43,850 nucleotides of DNA from Cohaesibacter sp. (GTDB lineage Bacteria > Pseudomonadota > Alphaproteobacteria > Rhizobiales > Cohaesibacteraceae), in the NCBI GenBank assembly GCA_025210795.1, contig JAOAQZ010000002.1, positions 1 through 43,850 on the forward strand. Direction: 5' to 3'. Positions 7,624 through 15,311 of the stretch are shown here, in pieces. The stretch's first letter is position 1, and each line of letters starts with the position of its first letter. The translations under genes and the position numbers were made by a program. A model generated the notes under the pieces. The model ran no database searches. It worked only from the letters and a program-made list of their open reading frames with translations, and had not been told where the DNA came from.

Positions 7624-7648
7624 AAAAAAAGCCCGCCTAAAGCGAGCT
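7624..7648 (-). terminator. Rho-independent terminator between tail and lysis genes
   Basis: On the minus strand a 7-bp stem (7642-7648 with 7630-7636, one G-U pair) and a 5-nt loop precede a run of seven T. The T-run is followed at once by ATGGAG, which contains the ribosome binding site of the holin-endolysin gene. No room is left for a separate promoter. Confidence 0.75.
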
Positions 7649-7673
7649 GTGAACGTTCAGATTTTGATTTCAG

Positions 7674-8093
7674 TTAGAGGGCCTGCGCTTTCCTCCATTC
7701 CTCATCGATGCGAGCCGCATCAATGCCAAGCTTGGGCCCAAGTAGATCCCAAAGAGGATTCGATCGGCTCCACCGGCCATCATTGCCGCCTGTCCGGACT
7801 TTTCTTTTGGCTATGATCTTTTCCATGTCTGACCAATTCAATTCATCAATCAACTTGAACACTTGCTCTTCCGTGATAGCCAGCAGATCCAAGATCACGC
7901 CAAACTGGAAGCTTGTCAGGTTCTCAAACTTCTCTTCAGCTTGGAGCTCTTCCCACTTCCCGTTCTTCCATTTTTGTCGCCCATCATCCGGGCCGCTCGG
8001 CACCTCAACGGAGCCTTCAGGCGGCTCCACCCCGTCGAACTGGCCAATATAGGCCCCGTCCACATCAACAAAATGCTTCACAGTCTCAGTCAT
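7674..8093 (-). CDS. Phage tail-fibre-associated protein (assembly-chaperone-like)
   Basis: This is a 139-residue soluble protein. The N-terminal part (HFVDVDGAYIGQFDG, then SGPDDGRQKWKNGKWE) resembles the start of many tail-fibre assembly proteins that follow fibre genes. The C-terminal half is helical with acidic and basic residues, without a recognised motif. It overlaps the fibre gene by ATGA and is followed by a terminator, so it is the last gene of the tail operon. Assigned by position and general resemblance only. Confidence 0.6.
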   Translation of the reverse strand: MTETVKHFVDVDGAYIGQFDGVEPPEGSVEVPSGPDDGRQKWKNGKWEELQAEEKFENLTSFQFGVILDLLAITEEQVFKLIDELNWSDMEKIIAKRKVRTGGNDGRWSRSNPLWDLLGPKLGIDAARIDEEWRKAQAL

Positions 8094-9289
8094 AGCGCTG
8101 CCTTTATTTTGAGTTTCCAGTTTGCCGCCGTCAAAAACGTGTTCGAATAAACATCAAACCTGCCAATTGCAGGGGTTGAGCCAGAGAGAAAGCGTATCTT
8201 GATCTGGGTGTCATCGGCTTTTGCAGCGATACCATTGCCCTCTGCATAGGAGGCATGACCAAGCGGATATTGATATTCGTCACCCACCGAGAAGCCCAGT
8301 TCTGCAGTTTTGCAGACCAACACCGCCCAAATCATTTTAGGCTTTGCCCCAAGACCATGGCTAACAGCTGCCTCTGATGAAGCGGTAATCGACAGTTCCG
8401 AACTTTCGTAGAGGCTTCCAAAGACAGACTGGGAATCAACATAAGCCTTAATGGATTGCTGAGTTGCTGCCTGCGTATCACTGTCTGAGGCAAAATCATC
8501 CTCATCGAGAAGGGTGTCTGATATCAAGGCTCTGCCATCAGCCCGCAGCATTCCAGCACATCGCCAGTTCCCCGAACTATCAGAGACAAACTCGGCCACA
8601 TCTCCCGCCTTAGTGACTGCATCAACTCCCCCAGGCAAAATGAGCTTTGTTGCATGATGCGTCAGCGTCAAAGCATCAGAGAAACGCAGAAGCTTGCGAG
8701 AATTGGCCACCGTCCCAAAGCTGGTAATCGTCGTAGTGCCGGTCACATTCAACCGATAGGCTGATTGTGCGCCAATATCACAAGTGTCCGCAGAGGCGAT
8801 TTCCTGCTCTGCCTCCACCTTCAAGGCAAAGTTCGACGTATCAAGCTCAGGCGTTACAATGCCAGAAACAATCCAAGCCCCGACACCGCCATCGGCCGCA
8901 GGGTCATAAACAACGGGATAGAAGCCCCCAGCGTCAAACTCCGCTGCCTTCAAATCACGTTCACCGCCATCATCAATCACACGAAGCTTTTTCGCGCCCT
9001 TTCCATCAACGTTGAGAGTGGAAGCGCCCGGTGATGCATGATTTGCCTTGATCATGATCGAGATACCGGCAACCAGATTGCCAATCTGACTGTTGGTCTG
9101 CACGGAATAGACACCGGCTGCCCCAGTTGTTGTAAGGCCGCCAGAGATATCATCCCGCCATTTGGCAATATCTGCCATGGTTGCCCGTGCAGAATCATTG
9201 ATGGTGGAAGGCGCTTGCCCCTCCTGCCAGTTAATCTGGCCTTGTAGGGCATTCTGGGCCGCCGTTTTAGCCCATGACCAAAGACCCAT
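8090..9289 (-). CDS. Putative tail fibre/tail spike protein
   Basis: This is a 399-residue protein. The N-terminus (WSWAKTAAQNALQGQINWQE, then GQAPSTINDSARATMADIAK) is the typical start of virion-anchored fibre proteins in phages of Proteobacteria. The middle is beta-rich with many Thr, Gly and Asp residues. The last 100 residues include a possible receptor-binding domain near SSEAAVSHGLGAKPKMIWAV. It lies in the position of P22 gene 9. The start overlaps the preceding virion gene by 23 nt. It probably recognises the host surface. Confidence 0.7.
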   Translation of the reverse strand: MGLWSWAKTAAQNALQGQINWQEGQAPSTINDSARATMADIAKWRDDISGGLTTTGAAGVYSVQTNSQIGNLVAGISIMIKANHASPGASTLNVDGKGAKKLRVIDDGGERDLKAAEFDAGGFYPVVYDPAADGGVGAWIVSGIVTPELDTSNFALKVEAEQEIASADTCDIGAQSAYRLNVTGTTTITSFGTVANSRKLLRFSDALTLTHHATKLILPGGVDAVTKAGDVAEFVSDSSGNWRCAGMLRADGRALISDTLLDEDDFASDSDTQAATQQSIKAYVDSQSVFGSLYESSELSITASSEAAVSHGLGAKPKMIWAVLVCKTAELGFSVGDEYQYPLGHASYAEGNGIAAKADDTQIKIRFLSGSTPAIGRFDVYSNTFLTAANWKLKIKAAL

Positions 9290-11366
9290 GGTTCTTTCTC
9301 CGTTTTCTATGAAGCTTCAAGGCCTTCCCAATCACCCAAGAGAAGGGAATGCCAATTGCGTTGGTACAAAAGCCAAGGGCGGAACCCTTCGGAACCGCCC
9401 CCACTTCAAATGCCATCTGATAAGCCCAAGGCCTTGTTAGCCAGGCAATGAGCTTTGTTGCTCGCCTCGATCGCTGCATAAGACGAACGACCGGCGCGGC
9501 CCAATATCGGTAACCGCGGATAATGTCCGGATCTCTTCGGGCAATCATGCGGCCCCATTCCTCGTCGGCATCCCAAATCTCTTTGGGCATATAGCCTTGA
9601 CGATAGAGCTCAGAACAGATGATTGTCCCGCCGCCAGAGGATGAGGAAGAGCCACCAAACCCGAAGTCCTCTGAGATCTTCTCACCCAGAGATTTGACAG
9701 AGCGGCCCTCCATTGCTGCCTTTTCTCTGTCATAGGCCATCTGGGCCAGCTGGTTGGTGTCGCTGTTGTAATTCCAGAAGCCCCCCGGATTGCCAGCAGC
9801 AATCTCCTCAACGCCGCGCTGAATACCTGTCCCTTCCGCATAATTGTGACCAGATGGGCCAACCACACCGCCACCAAGGAAGCCGCCAACAGCATCACCC
9901 ACCGCACCTTCAACAGCCGAGCCAGCAACACGACCAGCCAAAGCACCGGGCAACCCACCAATGGCACCGCCAATGCCGGTCAATGCCGCCTTGGTCAGCC
10001 CCTGCGCCGCCTTAATCGCCATAGGATTAGGAGGATTTGGCAAGGATGCCCTTGGAACAGCTGTAGGCTTGTTCGGGTTCATCATGCTCACCGGCGCCTG
10101 TACGGTCGGCATAGGGGCTTTGGGAGCCTCTACAGCCTTAGGTGCTGTAATGCTGATTGTATTGACAGTCTTTGCTTTCATAGGCGCAGACGAGCCAACC
10201 AGATCAACCGGAGCCGGAGCAATCGAGTTCAAAGCCTGCATGCTCTGGGTCTCTGCCTGTCTTGCGCTCACAGCAGGAGCGGAAAAACCGCCTGTCAGTT
10301 CAGGCATGCCGGCTAAACTCTCCATACTCTTTGCCTCAACAGATCTTGCAGAGCGAGCAGGAGCGCTAAACCCTCCGATATTACGCGCTGTAGCCATCCC
10401 AGAGACTCCCTGAGCACGATTTGCAGCCCCTGAGGCACGAACAGACATGGAAGGCGCTGATAGGCCCTGAGGAGCCGATATAGAGGCCCTGCCCTGTGTC
10501 CCTGCCCTCATAGACCCCATACCAGAGACAGAGGCCCTCTCGATCCCCACCACATCAGGATTGAAATCAAGGTTGAAGGATTTATCAAAGTCCCTTTTAC
10601 CCTGAATCTCTTCAAGGCTTGGCAATGATCCCATCTCGACACGCCCCAGAGGAGCGCCCTTAAGGCTGGGAGCCCGATTAATCGAAACCTGCTGAGGCAC
10701 ATCGATCTTCGCCACATCCTGCAAGGACAAAGCCTCCACCGCCCCTCTAGGCATTGCAGATAACGGCGCCGCCATTGCAAGCTGGGGCCGCGACTGAGGT
10801 AAAGCTGCAAGCTGGGGCGCTGGCTTTGCACGGGGCAGAGAGGCTAGTTCTAAGGGAGGCTCTATGACGGGGGCTTTAGGCTGCGTTCCTTTCATTGTAG
10901 GGGGCACAGTTCCCTTCAAGGCCTTTGCCCTTCCAACCTTAAAGCCCTCTACCCGCTCCATAGCATCCAGCATGATTTCACGCTGTTCTAAGGTCAGATC
11001 CCTAACCCGCGTGTTGGGGCTGACGCCAATCGCTCTCGCAACAGCGGAATAATACCCCTTTGTGTTGTTCTCAAAAGCCGGGGCATATCTGCTGATGACC
11101 CCAGCAATTGATTTATTCTTGTAGGATGACCCATTGAAAATCAGATCAGCCTTTGCCTTACGTCCCGTCGCATAATCAGGAAACACCGCAAACCGGCCAT
11201 CTGTTCCGATCGCTCCTTTAGACTTGGCAAATTTGCCATATTCGATATTTCCCGGATTATTGTTCCGCCAGTTTCTTGCGCCGTTGTATTGCACGACAGA
11301 ACCATCGCTATACTGAACGGTGGTATAGCCCCGGCCTGCTTTAACAACGCTTACAGCTCTAACCAT
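9267..11366 (-). CDS. Large virion protein with N-terminal peptidoglycan-hydrolase-like domain
   Basis: This is a 699-residue protein from ATG at 11366, which has GAGG at a good distance. The frame is open 20 codons further upstream without a ribosome site. Residues 15-140 contain ARNWRNNNPGNIEYGKFAKS and GTDGRFAVFPDYATG, a pattern seen in phage tail muramidase-like domains. Residues about 150-460 are Ala/Pro/Ser-rich, with imperfect repeats of the form GGFSAPAxSARxxExxSMxxL. A Gly/Ala-rich segment (about 455-530) looks membrane-active. The C-terminal part (CSELYRQGYMPKEIWDADEE) is soluble. Likely role: local cell-wall opening and DNA passage. Confidence 0.65.
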   Translation of the reverse strand: MVRAVSVVKAGRGYTTVQYSDGSVVQYNGARNWRNNNPGNIEYGKFAKSKGAIGTDGRFAVFPDYATGRKAKADLIFNGSSYKNKSIAGVISRYAPAFENNTKGYYSAVARAIGVSPNTRVRDLTLEQREIMLDAMERVEGFKVGRAKALKGTVPPTMKGTQPKAPVIEPPLELASLPRAKPAPQLAALPQSRPQLAMAAPLSAMPRGAVEALSLQDVAKIDVPQQVSINRAPSLKGAPLGRVEMGSLPSLEEIQGKRDFDKSFNLDFNPDVVGIERASVSGMGSMRAGTQGRASISAPQGLSAPSMSVRASGAANRAQGVSGMATARNIGGFSAPARSARSVEAKSMESLAGMPELTGGFSAPAVSARQAETQSMQALNSIAPAPVDLVGSSAPMKAKTVNTISITAPKAVEAPKAPMPTVQAPVSMMNPNKPTAVPRASLPNPPNPMAIKAAQGLTKAALTGIGGAIGGLPGALAGRVAGSAVEGAVGDAVGGFLGGGVVGPSGHNYAEGTGIQRGVEEIAAGNPGGFWNYNSDTNQLAQMAYDREKAAMEGRSVKSLGEKISEDFGFGGSSSSSGGGTIICSELYRQGYMPKEIWDADEEWGRMIARRDPDIIRGYRYWAAPVVRLMQRSRRATKLIAWLTRPWAYQMAFEVGAVPKGSALGFCTNAIGIPFSWVIGKALKLHRKRRKNHGSLVMG

Positions 11367-11380
11367 TTGCAAAACCTCAT

Positions 11381-11404
11381 AAAAAAAGAGGCATCTCTGC
11401 CCCT
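11381..11404 (-). terminator. Rho-independent terminator upstream of the large tail protein gene
   Basis: On the minus strand a 7-bp stem (11398-11404 with 11387-11393) and a TCTC-type loop precede seven T. The next bases, ATGAGG, carry the ribosome binding site of the gene starting at 11366. It shares the CATAAAAAAAG edge with the terminators at 7624 and 14420. Confidence 0.7.
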
Positions 11405-11451
11405 TGCATTTTTCTAATGACCCCAAGCTCGTTTTGTTGGATCATGACACC

Positions 11452-11790
11452 ATGTTTACTCGTCTATTGATCTCTATATGCCTCCTATCCGGCTCGGCCC
11501 TCGCTGACGAATGCCTGCCCTTGAATAAACCCGTCTCCATTACCGGATACCCAGTTTTCACGACCTTGCCCGGACCACCTGAATTTTCCGACGTATCGCA
11601 GGGAGACCGCCGCCTAAGCGCCTCGTTTCTTTTTGCTCGAGCTGGCATTTGCGTTGGAAGCGAAACCTTCCAGATGATTCAAACTACCTGCAATCCCGGC
11701 AGAGAAGGAAAGCTCGCAACGCTTACCGGCTCCTTGTTCGTAGCTCACACAGGCTACCACTGGTCGCCTATCGTTCTAGATTGTAAATAG
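11452..11790 (+). CDS. Secreted DUF4431-like protein (moron)
   Basis: This 112-residue protein has an N-terminal signal peptide (MFTRLLISICLLSGSALA). The mature part shows the DUF4431 pattern: KPVSITGYPVFTTLPGPPEF early and a closing GSLFVAHTGYHWSPIVLDC. DUF4431 function is unknown to me. The gene is on the plus strand inside a minus-strand phage operon, as expected of a lysogenic-conversion gene with its own promoter. An in-frame codon at 11404 is a less likely start, because the signal peptide begins at 11452. It should act in the periplasm. Confidence 0.65.
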   Translation: MFTRLLISICLLSGSALADECLPLNKPVSITGYPVFTTLPGPPEFSDVSQGDRRLSASFLFARAGICVGSETFQMIQTTCNPGREGKLATLTGSLFVAHTGYHWSPIVLDCK

Positions 11791-11812
11791 AAAAGGCCGC
11801 CCTTGGCGACCT
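11791..11812 (-). terminator. Rho-independent terminator after the ParB-like operon
   Basis: On the minus strand an 8-bp stem (11805-11812 with 11794-11801, one G-U pair) and a 3-nt loop precede TTTTC. It lies 28 bp after the stop of the minus-strand gene ending at 11840. On the plus strand the stem has a C-A mismatch and only three T, so it mainly serves the minus strand. Confidence 0.65.
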
Positions 11813-11839
11813 TTGTGCATTTCTCAATTTGTGGGAAAC

Positions 11840-12283
11840 TCAACTGGCATTCATCACTTCCCGCATGGTCTGGCCTGTTTTCTTGCCTTCTTCCAGCCAT
11901 TTACCAAATGCATCCCTTGCTTGTTCTGCTGACACACGAAGAGTTTCGCCTGTCTTTTCCTTCTTGTTGATCATCTTCTCAATATAAGAAACATCTACAT
12001 CAAGAATATCGCAAAGCTCACTATCAGAAACACTCACCATATAAGGCTTCGAGAGAAACGTAGACTGTGAGAGATCTTGCCTGCGGTTTGATGTTTGGAT
12101 CATAGAACGAGCGTAGGATTCAATACGATTTCCAAGCTCAATATTGGCAATTTCCTGACGCTCGTGACCGAGTTTTTCTTCAACTTTTGCCCGAACTGCC
12201 TTGAGATCAAGTTTTCCCGCAGTGCGGATCATTTCCCCGGCAACTTCTTGAGTGGCCTTTTTCAGTCTTGGATCAGTACGCAT
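11840..12283 (-). CDS. Hypothetical helical phage protein, last gene of the Arc/ParB operon
   Basis: This is a 147-residue, highly charged and mainly helical protein. The segment SVSDSELCDILDVDVSYIEKMINKKEKTGETL (about 82-113, shown here only to mark its place) has the outline of a DNA-binding or protein-binding helical pair. I recognise no family. The start overlaps the ParB-like gene by 11 nt, so it is co-translated with it, and a terminator follows the stop. It may be a partner of the ParB-like protein. Confidence 0.6.
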   Translation of the reverse strand: MRTDPRLKKATQEVAGEMIRTAGKLDLKAVRAKVEEKLGHERQEIANIELGNRIESYARSMIQTSNRRQDLSQSTFLSKPYMVSVSDSELCDILDVDVSYIEKMINKKEKTGETLRVSAEQARDAFGKWLEEGKKTGQTMREVMNAS

Positions 12284-13112
12284 TGCGGAAACTCCATTTG
12301 GAATAGGTGACTTTCAAAGCATCAACAAAAAGGATTGCTCCCCCATATTCTTCATTGAGCCTTCGTGCTGAATAGGCTGGAACACTCTCCAGAAGCTCCG
12401 AAGGCGGGGTCTTGATGTCATTCAGAATTTTCAAAGCGAAAATCATGTTTGAAATTTCTTTGGAGCGCTCACTAGAGGGTTGAACCGATCCTCTCAGCTC
12501 ATCAATTGTAAGCTCTCTACGTTGCTCCTTTGGAAGGGCTGCAACTTCCTTCTGCTGCTCTGGGTGCAACTGAATGATGTTCGAGGCCTCATTCAGGGAC
12601 ATGTCACCAGATTGAACAGCTTCGATAACTTCCGGCTCGCCTTCTTTGGCTATTTTCTTAGCCGTGCTTACAGCTCGTTCCGAAACGTTCATCATATCGG
12701 CGGCTTGTTGAGTGGTTTTTTTTGAAGCAACTGCAAATTTGCGGTTGCTTCCACCTTGTGCTCCAGCATCTGCTTTAGTGAAATTTGCGACCGTGGCAGC
12801 TACCATGGCTCGCTGACTTGCATTCAGATGACGACGCCTTAGATTTAGGCTCACAACATAATCTACAACATCGCTTTCCGAACCTTCAAATCGCTTATAA
12901 TCTGGCTCAACGCCCAATTCCTGACAGGCTTTCAGGCGGTTTCGGCCATCTAAAACCAAGCCATCATGAATAATGATTGGCTCTCGTTGACCATGCTCAG
13001 CAATGTCCGTTTTCAACTGCTCGAATGCCTCGGTATCCATCATCGGGAAAATGCCAGCGGCTGAATGCGCCTTCCAGTCCATAGTGCTTTCCTTTACAGC
13101 AATACTATTCAT
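12273..13112 (-). CDS. ParB-domain protein in the place of the P22 antirepressor
   Basis: This is a 279-residue protein. Residues 15-100 form a ParB N-terminal domain: LKTDIAEHGQREPIIIHDGL, then VLDGRNRLKACQELG, then SLNLRRRHLNASQRA. In chromosomal ParB this fold binds CTP. Residues 110-165 hold a helix-turn-helix with TQQAADMMNVSERAVSTAKK. The C-terminal 100 residues are unassigned. It belongs to an operon headed by two Arc-like repressors and is coupled to its neighbours by overlaps at both ends. Likely a DNA-binding regulator made under Arc/Mnt-type control. True partition activity is less likely, because no ParA is seen. Confidence 0.8.
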   Translation of the reverse strand: MNSIAVKESTMDWKAHSAAGIFPMMDTEAFEQLKTDIAEHGQREPIIIHDGLVLDGRNRLKACQELGVEPDYKRFEGSESDVVDYVVSLNLRRRHLNASQRAMVAATVANFTKADAGAQGGSNRKFAVASKKTTQQAADMMNVSERAVSTAKKIAKEGEPEVIEAVQSGDMSLNEASNIIQLHPEQQKEVAALPKEQRRELTIDELRGSVQPSSERSKEISNMIFALKILNDIKTPPSELLESVPAYSARRLNEEYGGAILFVDALKVTYSKWSFRNAY

Positions 13113-13417
13113 GCCACCGCTCCCTGAATTTCTCCGATAACCAGACCAGAACGAACATCAATCACCTGCATAGGGCCTTCTGGAGCCTCATAGGGCTTAT
13201 CCAGACGCCCCAGAGACAGCAAAACAGCTTTCAGGATTTTCAGAGATGGACGCTCCAAGCGAGAACGAAGGGCATCAAAAGACGCCCAATCTTCACCTTC
13301 TTGAAAGCAAATTTGCCCAAATGTGTTGATTTTGTAGCGGAAATCCAGCGCATCACACGCGTCCAGATATTCACGAGCCTTGATAAAAGCGTCAGTTTGA
13401 CCTATCTTCATAAGCAT
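13109..13417 (-). CDS. Hypothetical protein of the Arc/ParB operon
   Basis: This is a 102-residue soluble protein without a recognised family. It has an N-terminal helical part and a C-terminal part ending PMQVIDVRSGLVIGEIQGAV, probably two beta strands. It overlaps the Arc-like gene by 26 nt and the ParB-like gene by ATGA. The tight packing implies fixed stoichiometry with these regulators. A start two codons downstream (ATG at 13411) is possible. Confidence 0.6.
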   Translation of the reverse strand: MLMKIGQTDAFIKAREYLDACDALDFRYKINTFGQICFQEGEDWASFDALRSRLERPSLKILKAVLLSLGRLDKPYEAPEGPMQVIDVRSGLVIGEIQGAVA

Positions 13418-13628
13418 AACTCGTATCCTTGCTAGGGGTTAGAGTGATATCCGAAGGCTCTGGTGTTCCCGCACCGGGGCCTTCATCGTTTTGAGGCCTA
13501 GAAATTGTCATCTGTAGTCGATAGACAATCTCGCTATTCAATGTTCTCCTGTTTTGCTTCGCTTCCTTAGCGAGATACTTCTTAATTTCTGGTGGCATCC
13601 TCATTTTGAATTGTGGCCACTCTCTCAT
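13392..13628 (-). CDS. Arc-like ribbon-helix-helix repressor
   Basis: This 78-residue protein has an N-terminal part very close to P22 Arc. WPQFKMRMPPEIKKYLAKEA and RRTLNSEIVYRL align with PQFNLRWPREV...RSVNSEIYQRV of Arc (recalled). The strand QFKMRM would insert into the DNA major groove. Residues 45-78 form a flexible tail. It overlaps the preceding 51-codon gene by ATGA, and AGGAGG stands just before its start. Expected role: transcriptional repression of its own operon, as Arc does in P22 immI. Confidence 0.85.
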   Translation of the reverse strand: MREWPQFKMRMPPEIKKYLAKEAKQNRRTLNSEIVYRLQMTISRPQNDEGPGAGTPEPSDITLTPSKDTSYAYEDRSN

Positions 13629-13780
13629 GTAACCTCCTGTTCAATACGGCACTTACGCTCCCGAATTGACCGAACAATTTCGTAATTCAGCGAAGAGAAT
13701 TCTTCTTCCTTTACCTTATCCAGCCAGATCTTTAGCTCCATTGGGAGCCGAATAGTGAGCCTTGCTTCATCTGTTTTCAT
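13625..13780 (-). CDS. Short ribbon-helix-helix protein, first gene of the operon
   Basis: This is a 51-residue protein, shorter than usual annotation cut-offs. MKTDEARLTIRLPMELKIWL gives a strand (ARLTIRL) and the first helix of the fold, and SSLNYEIVRSIRERK gives the second helix (compare RSVNSEI in Arc). It lies directly beside the divergent operator region and overlaps the second Arc-like gene by ATGA. Two successive small repressors suggest a heteromeric or layered control of the operon. Confidence 0.75.
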   Translation of the reverse strand: MKTDEARLTIRLPMELKIWLDKVKEEEFSSLNYEIVRSIRERKCRIEQEVT

Positions 13781-13794
13781 AATCTACCCTTTCC

Positions 13795-13866
13795 ATGCCA
13801 CACCGGTGCGGCACATCATTTGTGTGGCATAAGTGTGGCATAGAAGTCAAGTCAAAAGTGTGGCAT
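13795..13866. promoter_or_regulatory. Operator array between the Arc-like and Mnt-like genes
   Basis: The 9-mer GTGTGGCAT occurs at 13822-13830, 13833-13841 and 13858-13866, and inverted at 13795-13803. A near copy, GTGCGGCA, sits at 13806-13813. The inverted copy and the near copy form the near-palindrome TGCCACACCGGTGCGGCA. Two direct copies are 11 bp apart, one helical turn. The array fills the 95-bp gap between divergent ribbon-helix-helix genes, so it is the obvious binding region for them. Confidence 0.75.
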
Positions 13867-13875
13867 TGGTGTGTT

Positions 13876-14397
13876 ATGAGTAGAGATGATTTACATTTTC
13901 GCCTTCGGATCCCAGAAGACTTGAAAAAGCAGGTTGAAGAAGCAGCAGAGAAACATCAGCGTTCTATGACCGCTGAGATTAACGCACGCCTGCGTGTCAC
14001 TTTCGATCAAGATCATTTCATGACTCATTGTAGCGATTACGAAGACGACGACGGTCACACCCAGATGACCAATGCCTTTTTGAGGCATGAAGATCTACTG
14101 TCTGAGTGCGATGGCGAAGTCACTTATGATGCTCTAGCCAGCAGGATTGATGCGCTTGAAGCAAACCTCTTGGCAGCATACAAGGGCGAACCACGAGATC
14201 CTGATGCCCCCCCAGCTAGTTCAATTGAAGAGTATGGCGCTGACGGGCCGGATGATATTCCACCTGCCCTATCAATAGACGAATATGGAGATCAATCCAC
14301 CTCGCCCACGAAGGAAACCTCTTCCAAGGAGGAAGAATCGCAACCTAAGCAGCCGGGCGGCAGAATTGGACGAGATCTTTCCAAGTTTACAAGCTGA
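13876..14397 (+). CDS. Mnt-like ribbon-helix-helix repressor with long acidic tail
   Basis: This is a 173-residue protein. The first 40 residues (MSRDDLHFRLRIPEDLKKQV, then RSMTAEINARL) match P22 Mnt (MARDDPHFNFRMP..., recalled) very closely. The DNA-contact residues Arg2, His6 and Arg10 (mature numbering) are kept, and Asn8 is replaced by Arg. The tail of about 110 residues is acidic and carries two similar segments, PPASSIEEYG and PPALSIDEYG. An upstream in-frame ATG at 13795 would run through the operator array and is unlikely. The gene is divergent from the Arc-like operon, as mnt is from arc-ant in P22. Confidence 0.85.
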   Translation: MSRDDLHFRLRIPEDLKKQVEEAAEKHQRSMTAEINARLRVTFDQDHFMTHCSDYEDDDGHTQMTNAFLRHEDLLSECDGEVTYDALASRIDALEANLLAAYKGEPRDPDAPPASSIEEYGADGPDDIPPALSIDEYGDQSTSPTKETSSKEEESQPKQPGGRIGRDLSKFTS

Positions 14398-14419
14398 CTT
14401 CCCATTTCCGTTTCTCCAT

Positions 14420-14442
14420 AAAAAAAGGCCCCCTAAGGAGCC
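14420..14442 (-). terminator. Rho-independent terminator after the secreted-protein gene
   Basis: On the minus strand a 6-bp stem (14437-14442 with 14427-14432, one G-U pair) precedes seven T. It lies 28 bp after the stop codon at 14470. The following bases, TATGGAGAAA, are the same as those after the terminator at 7624. Confidence 0.65.
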
Positions 14443-14469
14443 CCAACGGTCTATTTTTGTCTTCACGTT

Positions 14470-14970
14470 TCAGTTTCGACATCGATCAAAGCTAAAAACA
14501 TCACTCGGATAGCTTTTCAAAAAATTGCCCCCTGTTTGAACAGAATGCTCTATCAATGAACGACCCAACCCTGAAACCAAAAGCCTTTGTGCAGCTACAT
14601 CCCCATGGCTAGGAAGCTTGATAGCCGCCCCCTCAGGCACATCAAGGCGATAGATCACGTTGTCAACTTCACCGATATCTTTCTTGCATTCAAATGTCCA
14701 AAGATCATCTTCGATACATTGAACGCCGAGGATAAGAGTTTGATATAGCGGCTCATATGAGTTCATTAAACCACCGCTGAAGATCTGATAGGTCTCCAAT
14801 TCAATCAATTGAATTCCATGTTGGCGCAATCCCCGCTTGCTCTCAGCTGAAGGTACAAAATCTAACCGAAATTTCCCTGAAGCATCAAGGTATATAGCAT
14901 TCTGTTGCTCACACTCCGCAGCCACCACAGGCGAAGCAAACAGCAACAAACCAATCAACAATCTAAGCAT
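14470..14970 (-). CDS. Secreted protein of unknown function (accessory island)
   Basis: This 166-residue protein starts at the ATG complementary to 14968-14970, preceded by AAGGAG at seven bases. A signal peptide MLRLLIGLLLFASPVVA ends at A-A-E. The mature protein has five cysteines (near CEQQ, VQCIE, FECKK and the C-terminal DRCRN), which suggests periplasmic disulfides. No family is recognised. It lies between a small membrane protein and the Mnt-like repressor, in the region where P22 carries sieA. A role at the cell envelope during lysogeny is inferred from this. Confidence 0.65.
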   Translation of the reverse strand: MLRLLIGLLLFASPVVAAECEQQNAIYLDASGKFRLDFVPSAESKRGLRQHGIQLIELETYQIFSGGLMNSYEPLYQTLILGVQCIEDDLWTFECKKDIGEVDNVIYRLDVPEGAAIKLPSHGDVAAQRLLVSGLGRSLIEHSVQTGGNFLKSYPSDVFSFDRCRN

Positions 14971-15053
14971 ACAAAATCTCCTTGCGTTCAACATGGTGAT
15001 GCCGCCTATAGAATGTCAACAAGTAGACTTTAGGAACTTTACAGGCAATCCAG

Positions 15054-15311
15054 TTAGTCTGGCTGACGATACCCACCGCTCCTCAGAGAGATTTCAGCTA
15101 AGATCCCAATAACCACTCCAATTGCAAGCAGTTCAACCCCTCCGTTTATTGCTTCACCGGAGGATGTGGTACCCAAATATCGCTTGGAAGCTGCTACCAT
15201 TCCTTCTCGTGATGTGAATGTAAGGGCAACATAAAAGCCCATAGCCACTTGCAACGCACCGCCAACAAGCGCTATCCAGGCCAATACTCGACCCAACTTC
15301 GTAAAAAACAT
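15054..15311 (-). CDS. Small two-helix membrane protein
   Basis: This 85-residue protein has two membrane helices (about 8-32 and 57-76) joined by a polar loop containing TSREGMVAASKRYLG. No family is recognised. It belongs to the accessory island between the ejection protein and the Mnt/Arc locus. Proteins of this size and place in temperate phages often block entry of related phage DNA, but nothing in the sequence proves that here. Confidence 0.6.
   Translation of the reverse strand: MFFTKLGRVLAWIALVGGALQVAMGFYVALTFTSREGMVAASKRYLGTTSSGEAINGGVELLAIGVVIGILAEISLRSGGYRQPD

Noticed and set aside
12273..13112. ParB-like gene as evidence for a plasmid-like (partitioning) prophage
   Set aside because: No ParA partner or parS-like cluster is seen, and a tRNA-type attachment site argues for integration.
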